Shown: positions 32,249 to 40,375, counted from the first letter of the stretch. The stretch: 48,253 bases of DNA from an uncultured Bacteroidota bacterium (GCA_903853805.1 CAINUN010000064.1:1-48253), one strand, 5' to 3'. Notes: generated by a model not told the origin, from the letters alone. Made by a program: numbers and translations.

Positions 32249-33376
32249 TTAAAGGGGCACACACTTCATCAAACTCTCCCACAATTTATCCGCCGTTTTC
32301 TGCCACTGAAATTTTTCAACTTGCAAGGGTGCTGCAGCAATGAGTTTTTTACGTAGCAATTCGTCTTTGTACATCATTTCCATTTTCGCGGCAATGTCAT
32401 CTACATCCTTTGGATTCACTAAAATCGCTGCATCGCCGCCTACTTCAGGCATTGAAGAAGTATTGCTAACAATAGCGGGTACATTGCATTGAAGTGACTC
32501 GAGAATAGGAATACCAAAGCCTTCAAATAAAGAAGGATACACCAATGCATAAGCCCCACCAATCACTTTCGACAATTCATCTACATTCAAATAACCCACC
32601 CATTTCACTTCGTCTTTGAAGGGCATTTCTTCTCTCAGTTTCACAATCGCTTCATAGTTCCAAGCCATGCGTCCAACAATCACCAACTTCATATTGCTAC
32701 GCTGTCTTTTCTTGAAAACTATAAAGGCTTTCAACAAGTTCACCACATTTTTTCTTGGGTGCAATGCCCCAGCAAAAACAAAATACTCGCAGCCATCAGT
32801 GTATTGTTTTTTAACCGCCTCACGTTCATCCCAATCCAACGGACGATAGAGTTCATGTGCGCCGTTGTAAGTCACATCTATCTTATCTAAAGGCACATGA
32901 TAGCGTTCCGAAATATCATTCTTCGAAAACTCTGAAACCGTTACAATCCTCGTAGCCTTTTGTGCATATTTCGGAGAGTTTTTTCTATAAAAAACCTGAT
33001 GAATTCTTTTCAGGTGCTGCGGATAATGTTCAAAAGCAAGGTCGTGCATCACAATACAGCTCGGCACTTTGGTGGTCAACGACATCATGCCATCAGGCGA
33101 CAAAAAAATATCGGCTTTATACTTGCGCAACATAAACGGCACACAGATATTGAACCAAATATTGAACAGAATCGGATGCCTTGCCTGTGGTCCAAACACT
33201 ATTGGCTTAACATTAGCTGCAAAAACAAAAGAAGGGTCGTAAGGACGGTCGAAAAAGAACAAAAACTCATGTTCGGGATGTTGCTCCACTATTCTTCTTA
33301 GGGTTTCGTGGGTGTACCAGCCAATTCCTTCTAATTTTCCTTTTAATAAAAGTCTTGTATTTACCGCGATGCGCAT
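32249..33376 (-). CDS. Glycosyltransferase family 4 (GT-B fold)
   Basis: 375 residues from the ATG at 33376 (MRIAVNTRLLLKGKLEGIGW); a TTG 11 codons upstream lies beyond the promoter and is rejected. It shows the N-terminal GIGWYTHETLRRIV acceptor-side loop, then FVFAGALHPRKNVVNLLKAF and the donor-site motif YPSLFEGFGIPILESLQCNV followed by PAIVSNTSSMPEVGGDAAIL, with the two glutamates of the E-x7-E motif. Such retaining enzymes (mannosyl-, rhamnosyl- or glucosyl-transferases) build envelope glycans at the inner face of the membrane. It is divergent from a flippase gene 60 bp away and upstream of the GT-C-like gene, so together they may form a small glycan locus. Confidence 0.92.
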   Translation of the reverse strand: MRIAVNTRLLLKGKLEGIGWYTHETLRRIVEQHPEHEFLFFFDRPYDPSFVFAANVKPIVFGPQARHPILFNIWFNICVPFMLRKYKADIFLSPDGMMSLTTKVPSCIVMHDLAFEHYPQHLKRIHQVFYRKNSPKYAQKATRIVTVSEFSKNDISERYHVPLDKIDVTYNGAHELYRPLDWDEREAVKKQYTDGCEYFVFAGALHPRKNVVNLLKAFIVFKKRQRSNMKLVIVGRMAWNYEAIVKLREEMPFKDEVKWVGYLNVDELSKVIGGAYALVYPSLFEGFGIPILESLQCNVPAIVSNTSSMPEVGGDAAILVNPKDVDDIAAKMEMMYKDELLRKKLIAAAPLQVEKFQWQKTADKLWESLMKCVPL

Positions 33377-33382
33377 TGGCAG

Positions 33383-33390
33383 CAAAAATA
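33383..33390 (-). promoter_or_regulatory. -7 element TATTTTTG touching the GT4 start
   Basis: Perfect TAnnTTTG only 6 nt before the ATG at 33376, with TTG 16 bp upstream. Together with the flippase at 391 it predicts a nearly leaderless mRNA, and it rules out the upstream TTG start. Confidence 0.55.
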
Positions 33391-33435
33391 TAATTTTACG
33401 CCTCACCAAGTTGTTGAAAATAATCCGAGCCTTAC

Positions 33436-34881
33436 ATGCGCCGTTTCTTCGCCAAGAATTTATTGTTTGTCATTACCGTCAACTTGTTGGTGAAGCCTGC
33501 TTGGATTTTTCTCATCGACCGCACCGTTCAAAACAAAGTCGGTCATTCGTCCTATGGCATTTATCAAGCTTTGGTGAACTTGGGTATTGTCTTTCAAATT
33601 CTTCTCGACTTCGGCATCAATAATTTCAATAGCACTTCACTTGCCGAAGACCCCAAGCAAATCAACAAACTCTTTCCGGCTATGCTTTCTGCTCGTGTGG
33701 TATTGAGCGGTTTGTATTTTGTCATCGTCACCGGCATTGCATTGTTGCTGGGCTATCGAGGTTGGCAAATTTCTTTATTGCTCGGCATCTTGCTCATTCA
33801 AAGCACCAATTCGGTCTTGCAGTTCATTCGCAGCAATGTCAACGGATTGCATCTCTTCAAAGCCGATGGATTCCTATCTGTCATCGATCGCTTTTTAATG
33901 ATTCTTATTTGCGGTGCCCTCTTTTTCCTGCCTGCCACCAAAGACCATTTTAAAATAGAGTGGTTCATAGCTGCGCAAATAGCTGCTTATGCCATTGCCG
34001 TTTTAATAGGCATTGTCATTTTAAAACGCTTCACCAAAGTGAAAATCCGTTTTTCCTTTCATGTAGCGCGCGTTTTTTCTATTGTAAAACAAAGCTTGCC
34101 CTATGCTTTGCTCATATTCCTCATGAGCATTTACACCCGGGTCGATATGATGTTGGTAGAAAGATTGTGTGGCGCTCAAGGCAGCGAACAAGCAGGCATT
34201 TATGCAGCCTCCTATCGCCTGCTCGATGTGGGCAATATGTTCGGGCTCCTATTTGCCTCCATGTTGTTGCCGGTGTTCAAGCGCATGTTGTCCAATGGCA
34301 GCGATGTCTTGCCCATTGTTCAGCTTTCCTTAAATGCCCTCTTGCCCATTTCCTTGTTGGTAAGTGTCATCGGCGTGTTTTTTGGCAGCGATATCATGCA
34401 CTTTCTTTACAGTCATGCCACCGATGCCGATGTCACTGTTTTCACTTGGCTAATGTTGGCTTTTCCTGCTTTTAGCATCAGCAACGTATATAGCACCTTG
34501 CTTACCTCCAATGGCAATTTAAAGTTGCTCAATAGCATTGCATTCATAGGCGTAGTGCTCAATCTTGCCCTAAATTTTTGGCTCATCCCCACACATCATT
34601 CTTTGGGCGCAGCCATCACCGCCTTCACCACCCAAACCCTTTTAGCGCTCTTGTTTTTGTTATTTGCCCACCGCCAAACCAAGCTACCTTTTCACCCAAA
34701 ACGAACTCTTGCCTTTGTGGCCTATTTGCTCCTCATTATAGCAGCGGCTTATGGTTGTAAAATGCTAACCATCATGTGGCTATGGCAACTCCTACTCCTG
34801 TTCGCCACCGGACTTTTATTGCTGCTTGTCTTTAGGTTTTTATCTATCAAAGCAGCCATGCAATTGTTTGGGGAGGGGTGA
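33436..34881 (+). CDS. Polysaccharide flippase, MOP superfamily (second copy)
   Basis: 481 residues with about 14 hydrophobic helices. The opening RRFFAKNLLFVITVNLLVKP, the segment HSSYGIYQALVNLGIVFQIL and the central IYTRVDMMLVERLCGAQGSE followed by QAGIYAASYRLLDVGNMFG are typical of Wzx-like O-antigen or capsule unit flippases. It is not a close copy of the flippase at 391: the two share architecture but little sequence. Its wobble positions look richer in C than those of neighbours (many GCC, ATC and CTC codons), possibly local base drift. The stop lies 8 bp from the convergent membrane-protein gene. Confidence 0.88.
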   Translation: MRRFFAKNLLFVITVNLLVKPAWIFLIDRTVQNKVGHSSYGIYQALVNLGIVFQILLDFGINNFNSTSLAEDPKQINKLFPAMLSARVVLSGLYFVIVTGIALLLGYRGWQISLLLGILLIQSTNSVLQFIRSNVNGLHLFKADGFLSVIDRFLMILICGALFFLPATKDHFKIEWFIAAQIAAYAIAVLIGIVILKRFTKVKIRFSFHVARVFSIVKQSLPYALLIFLMSIYTRVDMMLVERLCGAQGSEQAGIYAASYRLLDVGNMFGLLFASMLLPVFKRMLSNGSDVLPIVQLSLNALLPISLLVSVIGVFFGSDIMHFLYSHATDADVTVFTWLMLAFPAFSISNVYSTLLTSNGNLKLLNSIAFIGVVLNLALNFWLIPTHHSLGAAITAFTTQTLLALLFLLFAHRQTKLPFHPKRTLAFVAYLLLIIAAAYGCKMLTIMWLWQLLLLFATGLLLLLVFRFLSIKAAMQLFGEG

Positions 34882-34889
34882 GAAATAAA

Positions 34890-35780
34890 TTAATCCGTGT
34901 TTGAGAATTGGAATATTGCTAGAAATAGAATTGTTACACCATAACAAATTGAAATTGAGTAAATAAGCATGTGCCAATCATATTGACATATCTCATCAAT
35001 AGTTTCATTCTTTTTTATTAATACTATTGGCATAAAGGATTTGTCTGAATACCTATTATTACTCCAAGACTCGATAAAATAGGAAGCAACGTCAGAATTA
35101 AAAACCTTCTCAAACAAAACTGTATTTTTAAAGTCGTATTGAGCATAATTATTTTCTGATTGATCATAAAAATGTTGAACTTTTCTTGATTGAGTATCTA
35201 AATGTGTAATTCTATTATCGAAAGCTGCTGAAAAAGAAATCCCATAAGCTGTTGTTGAATACCCATCTGTCTGTGTTGAATCATCATACATTGCACTTGT
35301 ATAATAAGTAGAAGCAACTAAAGTATGTCCATACTTACCAGTTACATGTTTTTCTCTTAAACAGAAAAAATGATCTTTAACAACAAAGTAGTTTTTGATA
35401 TGAAAAAACCTTCCATCAGGATATTGTTGTATCTCAGTAGGATTTTCAATCGTAATCACTGGATAACTAATGTCATAAAAATACTTTTGAGACATTGCAA
35501 TACTAAAAGCCATTGGAAATGGCAGTAAGAACCAAAGTGTAAAACTTGTTATTTTCTCATCAAAATTTAGTCGTGAAACTAATTTTCTAAAAAGCAAAAA
35601 AGTGACTAAAGAAGAAAGTGCTATAGGAATCCCAAATACAGCAAAACTATCTACTTCTATTGATTTTGAATAAATTGTGAGTAACCAATTAAGACTAGAA
35701 CAAACAGTAAACAGCAGGATAAAAATAAGTGTGTAAATCGAGATTAATTTTCGAAATGGCTTATCAAAAACCCTTTTCAT
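34890..35780 (-). CDS. Membrane protein of unknown function
   Basis: 296 residues from the ATG at 35780 (MKRVFDKPFRKLISIYTLIF). The longer open frame upstream runs through a REP-like element and is rejected, since a perfect -7 box lies just before this ATG. There are three hydrophobic helices in the first 115 residues (YTLIFILLFTVCSSLNWLL, FAVFGIPIALSSLVTFLLF, FTLWFLLPFPMAFSIAMS), then a soluble, Tyr/Ser/Asp-rich domain of about 150 residues and one final helix (WHMLIYSISICYGVTILFLA). The outside domain probably faces the periplasm. I do not recognise it. Codon choice is more AT-rich than in the adjacent flippase, so a different origin is possible. Confidence 0.7.
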   Translation of the reverse strand: MKRVFDKPFRKLISIYTLIFILLFTVCSSLNWLLTIYSKSIEVDSFAVFGIPIALSSLVTFLLFRKLVSRLNFDEKITSFTLWFLLPFPMAFSIAMSQKYFYDISYPVITIENPTEIQQYPDGRFFHIKNYFVVKDHFFCLREKHVTGKYGHTLVASTYYTSAMYDDSTQTDGYSTTAYGISFSAAFDNRITHLDTQSRKVQHFYDQSENNYAQYDFKNTVLFEKVFNSDVASYFIESWSNNRYSDKSFMPIVLIKKNETIDEICQYDWHMLIYSISICYGVTILFLAIFQFSNTD

Positions 35781-35797
35781 TTTTTTCGAAATTTTAT

Positions 35798-35805
35798 CAA
35801 ACTTA
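35798..35805 (-). promoter_or_regulatory. -7 element TAAGTTTG for the unknown membrane protein
   Basis: Perfect TAnnTTTG, 17 nt before the ATG at 35780. A TTG 23 bp upstream falls inside the first REP-like hairpin, so the repeat may supply the -33 box. Confidence 0.5.
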
Positions 35806-35818
35806 AGGTATTTCCTCG

Positions 35819-35863
35819 CACTCGTTTGCAACGAGTGTGTAACGGCAAGGCGTTTGTAACGCC
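35819..35863. repeat. REP-like double hairpin
   Basis: Two perfect stem-loops in a row: CACTCGTT-TGC-AACGAGTG (35819-35837) and GGCGTT-TGT-AACGCC (35849-35863), joined by 11 nt. Both share the GTT-TGn-AAC apex. A further split pair CACTCG (35941-35946) and CGAGTG (35963-35968) echoes the first stem just before array 4. The form is that of bacterial REP/BIME elements, which are often moved by RAYT transposases; none is in the window. Confidence 0.75.
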
Positions 35864-35969
35864 ACACCCCCCTCCATTCAAAAAAGTCACCAAAGCCCCA
35901 AAAGTCCCAACCCTTTCCCGCAAAAACCATCACCCACAAACACTCGTATTATAATTATCGCGCGAGTGA

Positions 35970-36221
35970 GATAGAGAACCTTTGATGTTAGATAGCATTC
36001 CTTCGGCATTAGATAGAACACCTTTGACATTAGATAGAGTTCCTTCGGCATTAGATAGAACACCTTTGGCATTTGATAGAGTTCCTTTGGCATTAGATAG
36101 AGAACCTTTGATGTTAGATAGCATTCCCTCGGCATTAGATAGAGAACCTTTGATGTTAGATAGCATTCCCTCGTCATTAGATAGAGAACCTTTGCCTTAG
36201 AAGTGCATTTTGTGAGCGTTA
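35970..36221. repeat. Array 4: 21-bp intergenic repeat, core GATAG...CCTTTGG.ATTA
   Basis: GATAG anchors lie at 35970, 35991, 36012, 36033, 36054, 36075, 36096, 36117, 36138, 36159 and 36180: ten steps, all exactly 21 bp. A decayed in-register unit follows at 36201 (about 12/21). Units alternate between two types, GATAGAGAACCTTTGATG and GATAGCATTCCCTCGGCAT, giving a 42-bp super-period. This is the least diverged array. All three overlapping frames of 72-112 codons crossing it are open only because 21 is divisible by three; none has a promoter or a plausible protein start. Confidence 0.95.
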
Positions 36222-36254
36222 GCAATCAATTTTAGAAGCCACAATCACCAAACA

Positions 36255-36830
36255 TCACTTCAGCACAAAATGTTGCTTCACCAAAAATTCCTCTCTAAAA
36301 AACAATAAGCCAATGCGAAACAAATCAAAGCTCAATTTCACGGTGCGCTGTTGTGCTATTTGCTCCCAGTTTTGAGTATGCCACTCCGATTGATGAATAG
36401 ACGGAATAATTACAATCGTATTGGGGCTGATAAACGGAAATAGTTTTTCAAAAGTCGGCTGCCATTCCTGTGGGTCATTAATATCGAGCAGCACTAAATC
36501 AATTGTAGGGAATGTTTTAAGATGATCCCAGGAACATTGCTTCGAAACAACAGATGCTTTGTTGTTTTCCATGTGTTGCAGTCCAATAAAACTTAGTTCT
36601 TCTGAATGATTATTCGAAAGCCAAAGAAATTGCCGGCAGTCAAAATACTGAGCGATTCGATTGATAAGAAAGTTGCTTTGCTTAATGCCAAGAATGAAAT
36701 TGGAACTAGCTTTTTGCTTGCCCCTCAACACATTTTCTACAAAATCAAAAACAAAAGGGGAGTGCACATCATGCCTGCCTTTTGCTTGTTTTCTATACTT
36801 AAGATATGCCTTGAGCGCGTAGCCGTTCAT
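36255..36830 (-). CDS. Shortened SAM-methyltransferase-like protein
   Basis: A 191-residue protein. Its start (YRKQAKGRHDVHSPFVFDFV) and end (FDLFRIGLLFFREEFLVKQH) match a Bacteroidota family annotated as class I SAM-dependent methyltransferases, usually about 250 residues. The middle keeps the acidic strand (TIDLVLLDINDPQEW), but the glycine-rich motif I that binds SAM is not visible, so residues seem to be missing between the N-terminal helix and that strand. It may have lost activity or serve as a binding protein. Its ATG overlaps the folA TGA by one base (TGATG), so it is translationally coupled to thyA-folA. Confidence 0.65.
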   Translation of the reverse strand: MNGYALKAYLKYRKQAKGRHDVHSPFVFDFVENVLRGKQKASSNFILGIKQSNFLINRIAQYFDCRQFLWLSNNHSEELSFIGLQHMENNKASVVSKQCSWDHLKTFPTIDLVLLDINDPQEWQPTFEKLFPFISPNTIVIIPSIHQSEWHTQNWEQIAQQRTVKLSFDLFRIGLLFFREEFLVKQHFVLK

Positions 36831-37333
36831 CAGAGGTTAATTCTTTCCAATTGCTGAAAAGTATAAGGGTAAGAATGTTTTTCATCGGCACTGTTTTTTT
36901 CTTCCCAAACCAATTTCCAATGTGTGTGGTCAATATCAGGAAAGAATGTGTTAGCACCTTCAATATTTGCGTGCACTTTAGTGATATACAGGCGGTCAAC
37001 AAGATTAAGTGTTTCTTCAAAAATCTTTCCCCCGCCAATGATGAAACCCTCATCTGTGTTTTCTTTTTCCATCCTTTCCATTCCTTCCGAAATGGTATGA
37101 AAAAGCAAAACACCATCAGGCAGGTTCAAGTCTTTTTGATGAGAAATCACAATGTTCAGTCTTCCCGGCAAAGGACGACCCAATGACTCAAATGTTTTTC
37201 TTCCCATCAACACAGGTTTACCCAAAGTGGTTTTCTTAAAAAACTTTAAATCATTAGGCAAATGCCAAGGCAATTGGTTGTTGATACCAATAGCATGATT
37301 GTCGGAAACAGCAACGATGGTGGAAAGAATCAT
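36830..37333 (-). CDS. folA: Dihydrofolate reductase
   Basis: A 167-residue cytosolic enzyme of normal length. STIVAVSDNHAIGINNQLPW followed by HLPNDLKFFKKTT holds the Met20-type loop and the catalytic Asp of the PxDLKFF motif; VLMGRKTFESLGRPLPGRLN binds NADPH; FIIGGGKIFEETLNLVDRLY is the second glycine motif. It reduces dihydrofolate to tetrahydrofolate, which regenerates the cofactor consumed by the thymidylate synthase encoded 9 bp upstream. The order thyA-folA is a classical operon. Its TGA overlaps the ATG of the methyltransferase-like gene. Confidence 0.97.
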   Translation of the reverse strand: MILSTIVAVSDNHAIGINNQLPWHLPNDLKFFKKTTLGKPVLMGRKTFESLGRPLPGRLNIVISHQKDLNLPDGVLLFHTISEGMERMEKENTDEGFIIGGGKIFEETLNLVDRLYITKVHANIEGANTFFPDIDHTHWKLVWEEKNSADEKHSYPYTFQQLERINL

Positions 37334-37342
37334 CTTGAAAAA

Positions 37343-38137
37343 TTAAACGGCTATAGGTGCTTTAATAGATGGATGTGCTTGATAATTTTCCAAAGTAAAA
37401 TCTTCGAAACGGAAAGCAAGTAAATCTTTGACTTCTGGATTCAAAAAAATAGTTGGTAATGAAAATGGTTCACGCGATAGTTGTAAACGCGCTTGTTCAA
37501 AATGATTGCTGTATAAATGTGCATCGCCAAGGGTGTGTACAAAATCTCCCAAACCCAAATTGCAAACATGCGCCATCATCATGGTGAGCAAAGCGTAAGA
37601 GGCGATATTAAAAGGCACTCCTAAAAAAACATCAGCGCTGCGTTGGTACAACTGACAACTTAGTTTCCCATCAGCAACATAAAACTGAAACAAACTGTGG
37701 CAAGGCATAAGCGCCATCTTAGGAAGGTCGGCAACATTCCAAGCACTTACAATCAAACGACGACTATCAGGGTTGGTTTTTATTTGTTGCAAAACGTCTT
37801 TGATTTGGTCGTATGTTTTTCCATCAGCACCTGCCCAACTCCGCCATTGATGCCCATACACGGGTCCAAGATTTCCATTTTCATCAGCCCATTCATCCCA
37901 AATGCTCACTCCATTTTCTTTTAAGTATTTAACGTTCGTGTCTCCCTGCAAAAACCAAAGCAATTCATGAATAATGCTTTTTAAATGCAGTTTCTTTGTG
38001 GTTACTAATGGAAAGCCATCTTGCAAATTGAAACGCATTTGATAACCAAAAACGCTTTTTGTTCCTGTGCCTGTTCGGTCGCTTTTATCGGTGCCGTGGT
38101 CTAAAATATATTGGAGTAGATCTTGGTAAACTTTCAT
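37343..38137 (-). CDS. thyA: Thymidylate synthase
   Basis: 264 residues, the same length as the E. coli enzyme. The catalytic nucleophile is Cys146 in [12 protein letters not shown] at the canonical position. Other family motifs are [44 protein letters not shown] (folate site), [19 protein letters not shown] and [20 protein letters not shown]. It converts dUMP and methylene-tetrahydrofolate to dTMP and dihydrofolate. It is first gene of the thyA-folA-methyltransferase-like operon. No thyX is needed or seen. Confidence 0.98.
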   Translation of the reverse strand: MKVYQDLLQYILDHGTDKSDRTGTGTKSVFGYQMRFNLQDGFPLVTTKKLHLKSIIHELLWFLQGDTNVKYLKENGVSIWDEWADENGNLGPVYGHQWRSWAGADGKTYDQIKDVLQQIKTNPDSRRLIVSAWNVADLPKMALMPCHSLFQFYVADGKLSCQLYQRSADVFLGVPFNIASYALLTMMMAHVCNLGLGDFVHTLGDAHLYSNHFEQARLQLSREPFSLPTIFLNPEVKDLLAFRFEDFTLENYQAHPSIKAPIAV

Positions 38138-38156
38138 TATTTGGTGAAATTCACAT

Positions 38157-38188
38157 CAAAATTCAACACTTATACTCCATTGCACAAA
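38157..38188 (-). promoter_or_regulatory. Promoter of the thyA-folA operon
   Basis: Minus strand TTTG (38185-38188), 20-bp spacer, GAATTTTG (38157-38164; first two positions of TAnnTTTG differ in part). The leader to the ATG at 38137 is about 15 nt. Confidence 0.4.
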
Positions 38189-38229
38189 AGTTTTTACTAA
38201 CACTGAAGGAAATCTCATTCTTGCAAAGC

Positions 38230-38261
38230 TTTGCTTTATAACTTTTGAATTTCTACTTTTG
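38230..38261 (+). promoter_or_regulatory. Promoter of the GT2 gene
   Basis: TTTG (38230-38233), 20-bp spacer, TACTTTTG (38254-38261), a perfect match. It ends 8 nt before the ATG at 38270. Confidence 0.65.
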
Positions 38262-38269
38262 ACATTATC

Positions 38270-38989
38270 ATGAGTCATACTCTTTCCATAGTCATTCCAG
38301 CTTACAATGAAGGTGCCACCATTCATCGCATCCTTAATAAAGTAAAAGCAGTAAGTCTTCTTCACGATATCAAAAAGGAAATCATCATTGTCAACGATTG
38401 TTCGCGTGACAATACCGAAGAAGCTATTTTGAATTACAAATCATCCAACCCAGATTTGCCCATTACTTATTACAAACATGAAGTGAATAAAGGAAAAGGG
38501 GCTGCTTTACATACTGGCATTCAAAAAGCTACTGGCGATTATGTTATTATTCAAGATGCTGACTTGGAGTATGACCCGAACGAATACAATATTTTGTTGC
38601 AACCCATTTTAGATGATTTTGCCGATGTGGTTTATGGTTCTCGTTTTATGGGAGGCAATCCACATCGCATTCTTTTCTTTTGGCACTCTATAGGAAATGG
38701 CATGCTCACTTTGCTATCTAATATACTCACCAACTTGAACTTGACCGATATGGAAACCTGTTACAAGTTATTTAGAAGAGAGATTATTCAAAGTATTCCA
38801 TTGAAAGAAAACCGCTTTGGTTTTGAGCCAGAAATTACTGCCAAAATTAGCCGGGTGCCTAAAGTGCGTATTTATGAAGTAGGTATTTCTTACTATGGAA
38901 GAACTTATGAAGAAGGTAAAAAAATTGGTTGGAAAGATGGTTTCCGTGCCATTTGGTGCATCATGAAATACAACCTTTGGGCAAAATAA
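38270..38989 (+). CDS. Glycosyltransferase family 2 (polyprenyl-phosphate sugar synthase-like)
   Basis: 239 residues, GT-A fold. [20 protein letters not shown] binds the nucleotide sugar, [16 protein letters not shown] follows, and [16 protein letters not shown] carries the DxD metal site; [10 protein letters not shown] is typical of the DPM1/GtrB-like branch. No C-terminal membrane helices are present, so it resembles soluble dolichyl-phosphate mannosyltransferase-type enzymes that transfer a sugar from a nucleotide donor to polyprenyl phosphate. The next gene starts 6 bp after its stop and is probably co-transcribed. Confidence 0.92.
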   Translation: MSHTLSIVIPAYNEGATIHRILNKVKAVSLLHDIKKEIIIVNDCSRDNTEEAILNYKSSNPDLPITYYKHEVNKGKGAALHTGIQKATGDYVIIQDADLEYDPNEYNILLQPILDDFADVVYGSRFMGGNPHRILFFWHSIGNGMLTLLSNILTNLNLTDMETCYKLFRREIIQSIPLKENRFGFEPEITAKISRVPKVRIYEVGISYYGRTYEEGKKIGWKDGFRAIWCIMKYNLWAK

Positions 38990-38995
38990 TTGTTG

Positions 38996-39514
38996 ATGCA
39001 AAAGCCTATAATACTTCCTGTAAAAGGAGTTTCTCCAACTATTCCAGAAAACTGTTTTATTGCACCAAATGCTACCATTGTTGGAGATGTGGTGATGGGT
39101 AATGATTGTAGTGTTTGGTTCAACGCAGTTGTGCGTGGCGATGTAAACAGCATACGAATGGGCAATAAAGTAAACATTCAAGACGGCGCTTGTATTCATT
39201 GCACTTATGAAAAAACAAAAACTGTTTTGGGGAATAACGTTTCCATTGGACACAATGCACTAGTTCATGGTTGTACTGTTGAAGATAATGTTTTGATAGG
39301 TATGGGCGCAATTTTAATGGATGGAGTTACGATAGGAAGCAATAGTATTATTGCTGCGGGCGCTGTAGTTTTAGAAAATACAATTGTTCCTCCAGGAAGC
39401 ATATATGCAGGTGTGCCCGCTAAAAAAGTGAAAGATATCAACCAAGAATTAGTTCATGGAGAAATAGACCGAATTGCCAATAATTATGTGATGTATAGTT
39501 CTTGGTTTAAGTAA
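38996..39514 (+). CDS. Gamma-carbonic-anhydrase-like hexapeptide protein
   Basis: 172 residues from the ATG at 38996; two TTG codons directly upstream are rejected. Left-handed beta-helix hexapeptide repeats run through the protein (FIAPNATIVGDVVMG, NVSIGHNALVHGCTVED, VTIGSNSIIAAGAVV). The three zinc-ligand histidines of gamma carbonic anhydrases are present: one in GACIHCTYE and two in SIGHNALVHGC. It may interconvert CO2 and bicarbonate or act as an acyltransferase-like relative (YrdA/PaaY type); many members have no measured activity. It lies 6 bp behind the GT2 gene. Confidence 0.9.
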   Translation: MQKPIILPVKGVSPTIPENCFIAPNATIVGDVVMGNDCSVWFNAVVRGDVNSIRMGNKVNIQDGACIHCTYEKTKTVLGNNVSIGHNALVHGCTVEDNVLIGMGAILMDGVTIGSNSIIAAGAVVLENTIVPPGSIYAGVPAKKVKDINQELVHGEIDRIANNYVMYSSWFK

Positions 39515-39574
39515 ATTATCTTTTAACTTCAAAACAATATTTTACCTTTTTAGTCAGAAGTTTTTTTAGGAAGA

Positions 39575-39605
39575 TTTGGTTTTTAAAACCTTACTCCTAT
39601 ATTTG
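39575..39605 (+). promoter_or_regulatory. Consensus promoter that fixes the OMP start
   Basis: TTTG (39575-39578), 19-bp spacer, TATATTTG (39598-39605). This is the best promoter in the window. The last G of the -7 box is the first base of an in-frame GTG, so that GTG cannot be the start; the ATG at 39635 is. Confidence 0.8.
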
Positions 39606-39634
39606 TGAAGTTAATCAAACCGAAAGATTCAACA

Positions 39635-40375
39635 ATGAAAAAAATACTCCTCTCAATTATTGCTGCAGGTACAGTTGTTACCTCTCAAGCTCAAGCGCCT
39701 AAAGAAGGTAGCATTCTTATTTACGGTAACGTAGGTATTTCGACACAAAGATCTGACCTTGACCCAGGTATTGCAGGTTCTAATTCTTACACAGAATCTA
39801 AAACAACAAGATTTGATCTTAACCCAGGTATTGGTTATCAGTTTCTTCCAAATTGGACTGTTGGTGTAAACTTTGGCTTAAGTACCACTAAGTATAATGA
39901 CTCTTCAGTTTATGCTACAAGATACCGTGATCTTAACATCGGTCCATTCATTCGTTACACTAAGAACCTTAATAAAACATTCTTCTTCTACGAGCAACTA
40001 AATTTAAACTATCTCAATGGCAGAAGACTTTGGGAAGGTGGCGTAGATGTACAAGACACATACAATGGTTTTGGTGTAAATTGGTATCCTGCTATTGGTG
40101 TAAGTGTAAATGACATGGTTGCTTTAAACTTTAGCATAGGCGGACTTGGCTATACTTCTAAAAAATGGGATATTGACGGTTCTCCTGCTGTTCGTACTGA
40201 GAGAGAATTCAATTTCACTTTCGGACAACAAGTAAATGTTGGTGTATCTGTAAACCTTGGTGGTCGTCATGGTAAGCATTGCTGCGGTGGTCACATGGAA
40301 CCAGGTGATGATATGCGCCACAACGGAAAAGATTCCAAAAAAGAAAAAGATGAAGATGAAGACGATGATAAATAA
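39635..40375 (+). CDS. Outer-membrane beta-barrel protein with metal-binding-like tail
   Basis: 246 residues from the ATG at 39635 (MKKILLSIIAAGTVVTSQAQ, a full signal peptide). About eight amphipathic strands follow with periodic aromatic ends (DLNPGIGYQFLPNWTVGVNF, FIRYTKNLNKTFFFYEQLNL, FGVNWYPAIGVSVNDMVALN), as in small OmpA/OmpW-like eight-stranded barrels of Bacteroidota. The barrel closes with EFNFTFGQQVNVGVSVNLGG. The last 35 residues are unusual: HGKHCCGGHMEPGDDMRH, with four His and two Cys, then an acidic KEKDEDEDDDK run. The tail could bind metal in the periplasm or at the surface. Strong promoter and terminator suggest high expression. Confidence 0.85.
   Translation: MKKILLSIIAAGTVVTSQAQAPKEGSILIYGNVGISTQRSDLDPGIAGSNSYTESKTTRFDLNPGIGYQFLPNWTVGVNFGLSTTKYNDSSVYATRYRDLNIGPFIRYTKNLNKTFFFYEQLNLNYLNGRRLWEGGVDVQDTYNGFGVNWYPAIGVSVNDMVALNFSIGGLGYTSKKWDIDGSPAVRTEREFNFTFGQQVNVGVSVNLGGRHGKHCCGGHMEPGDDMRHNGKDSKKEKDEDEDDDK

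Noticed and set aside
35781-35939. N-terminal extension of the unknown membrane protein
   Set aside because: It is translated from the REP-like hairpins and lies upstream of a perfect -7 box.
35970-36221. CRISPR array
   Set aside because: Units are contiguous and degenerate, with no unique spacers of about 30 bp, no conserved palindromic repeat and no cas genes in the window. The 21-bp period is too short.
35887-36225. Repeat-protein gene across array 4 (72-112 codon frames on both strands)
   Set aside because: All frames are open simply because 21 is a multiple of three. They overlap each other, lack promoters and start signals, and the sister array 2 is closed by stops.
39605-39634. GTG start 10 codons upstream for the OMP
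   Set aside because: The G of that GTG is the last base of a consensus -7 box, so it cannot be in the mRNA. The ATG at 39635 starts a perfect signal peptide.
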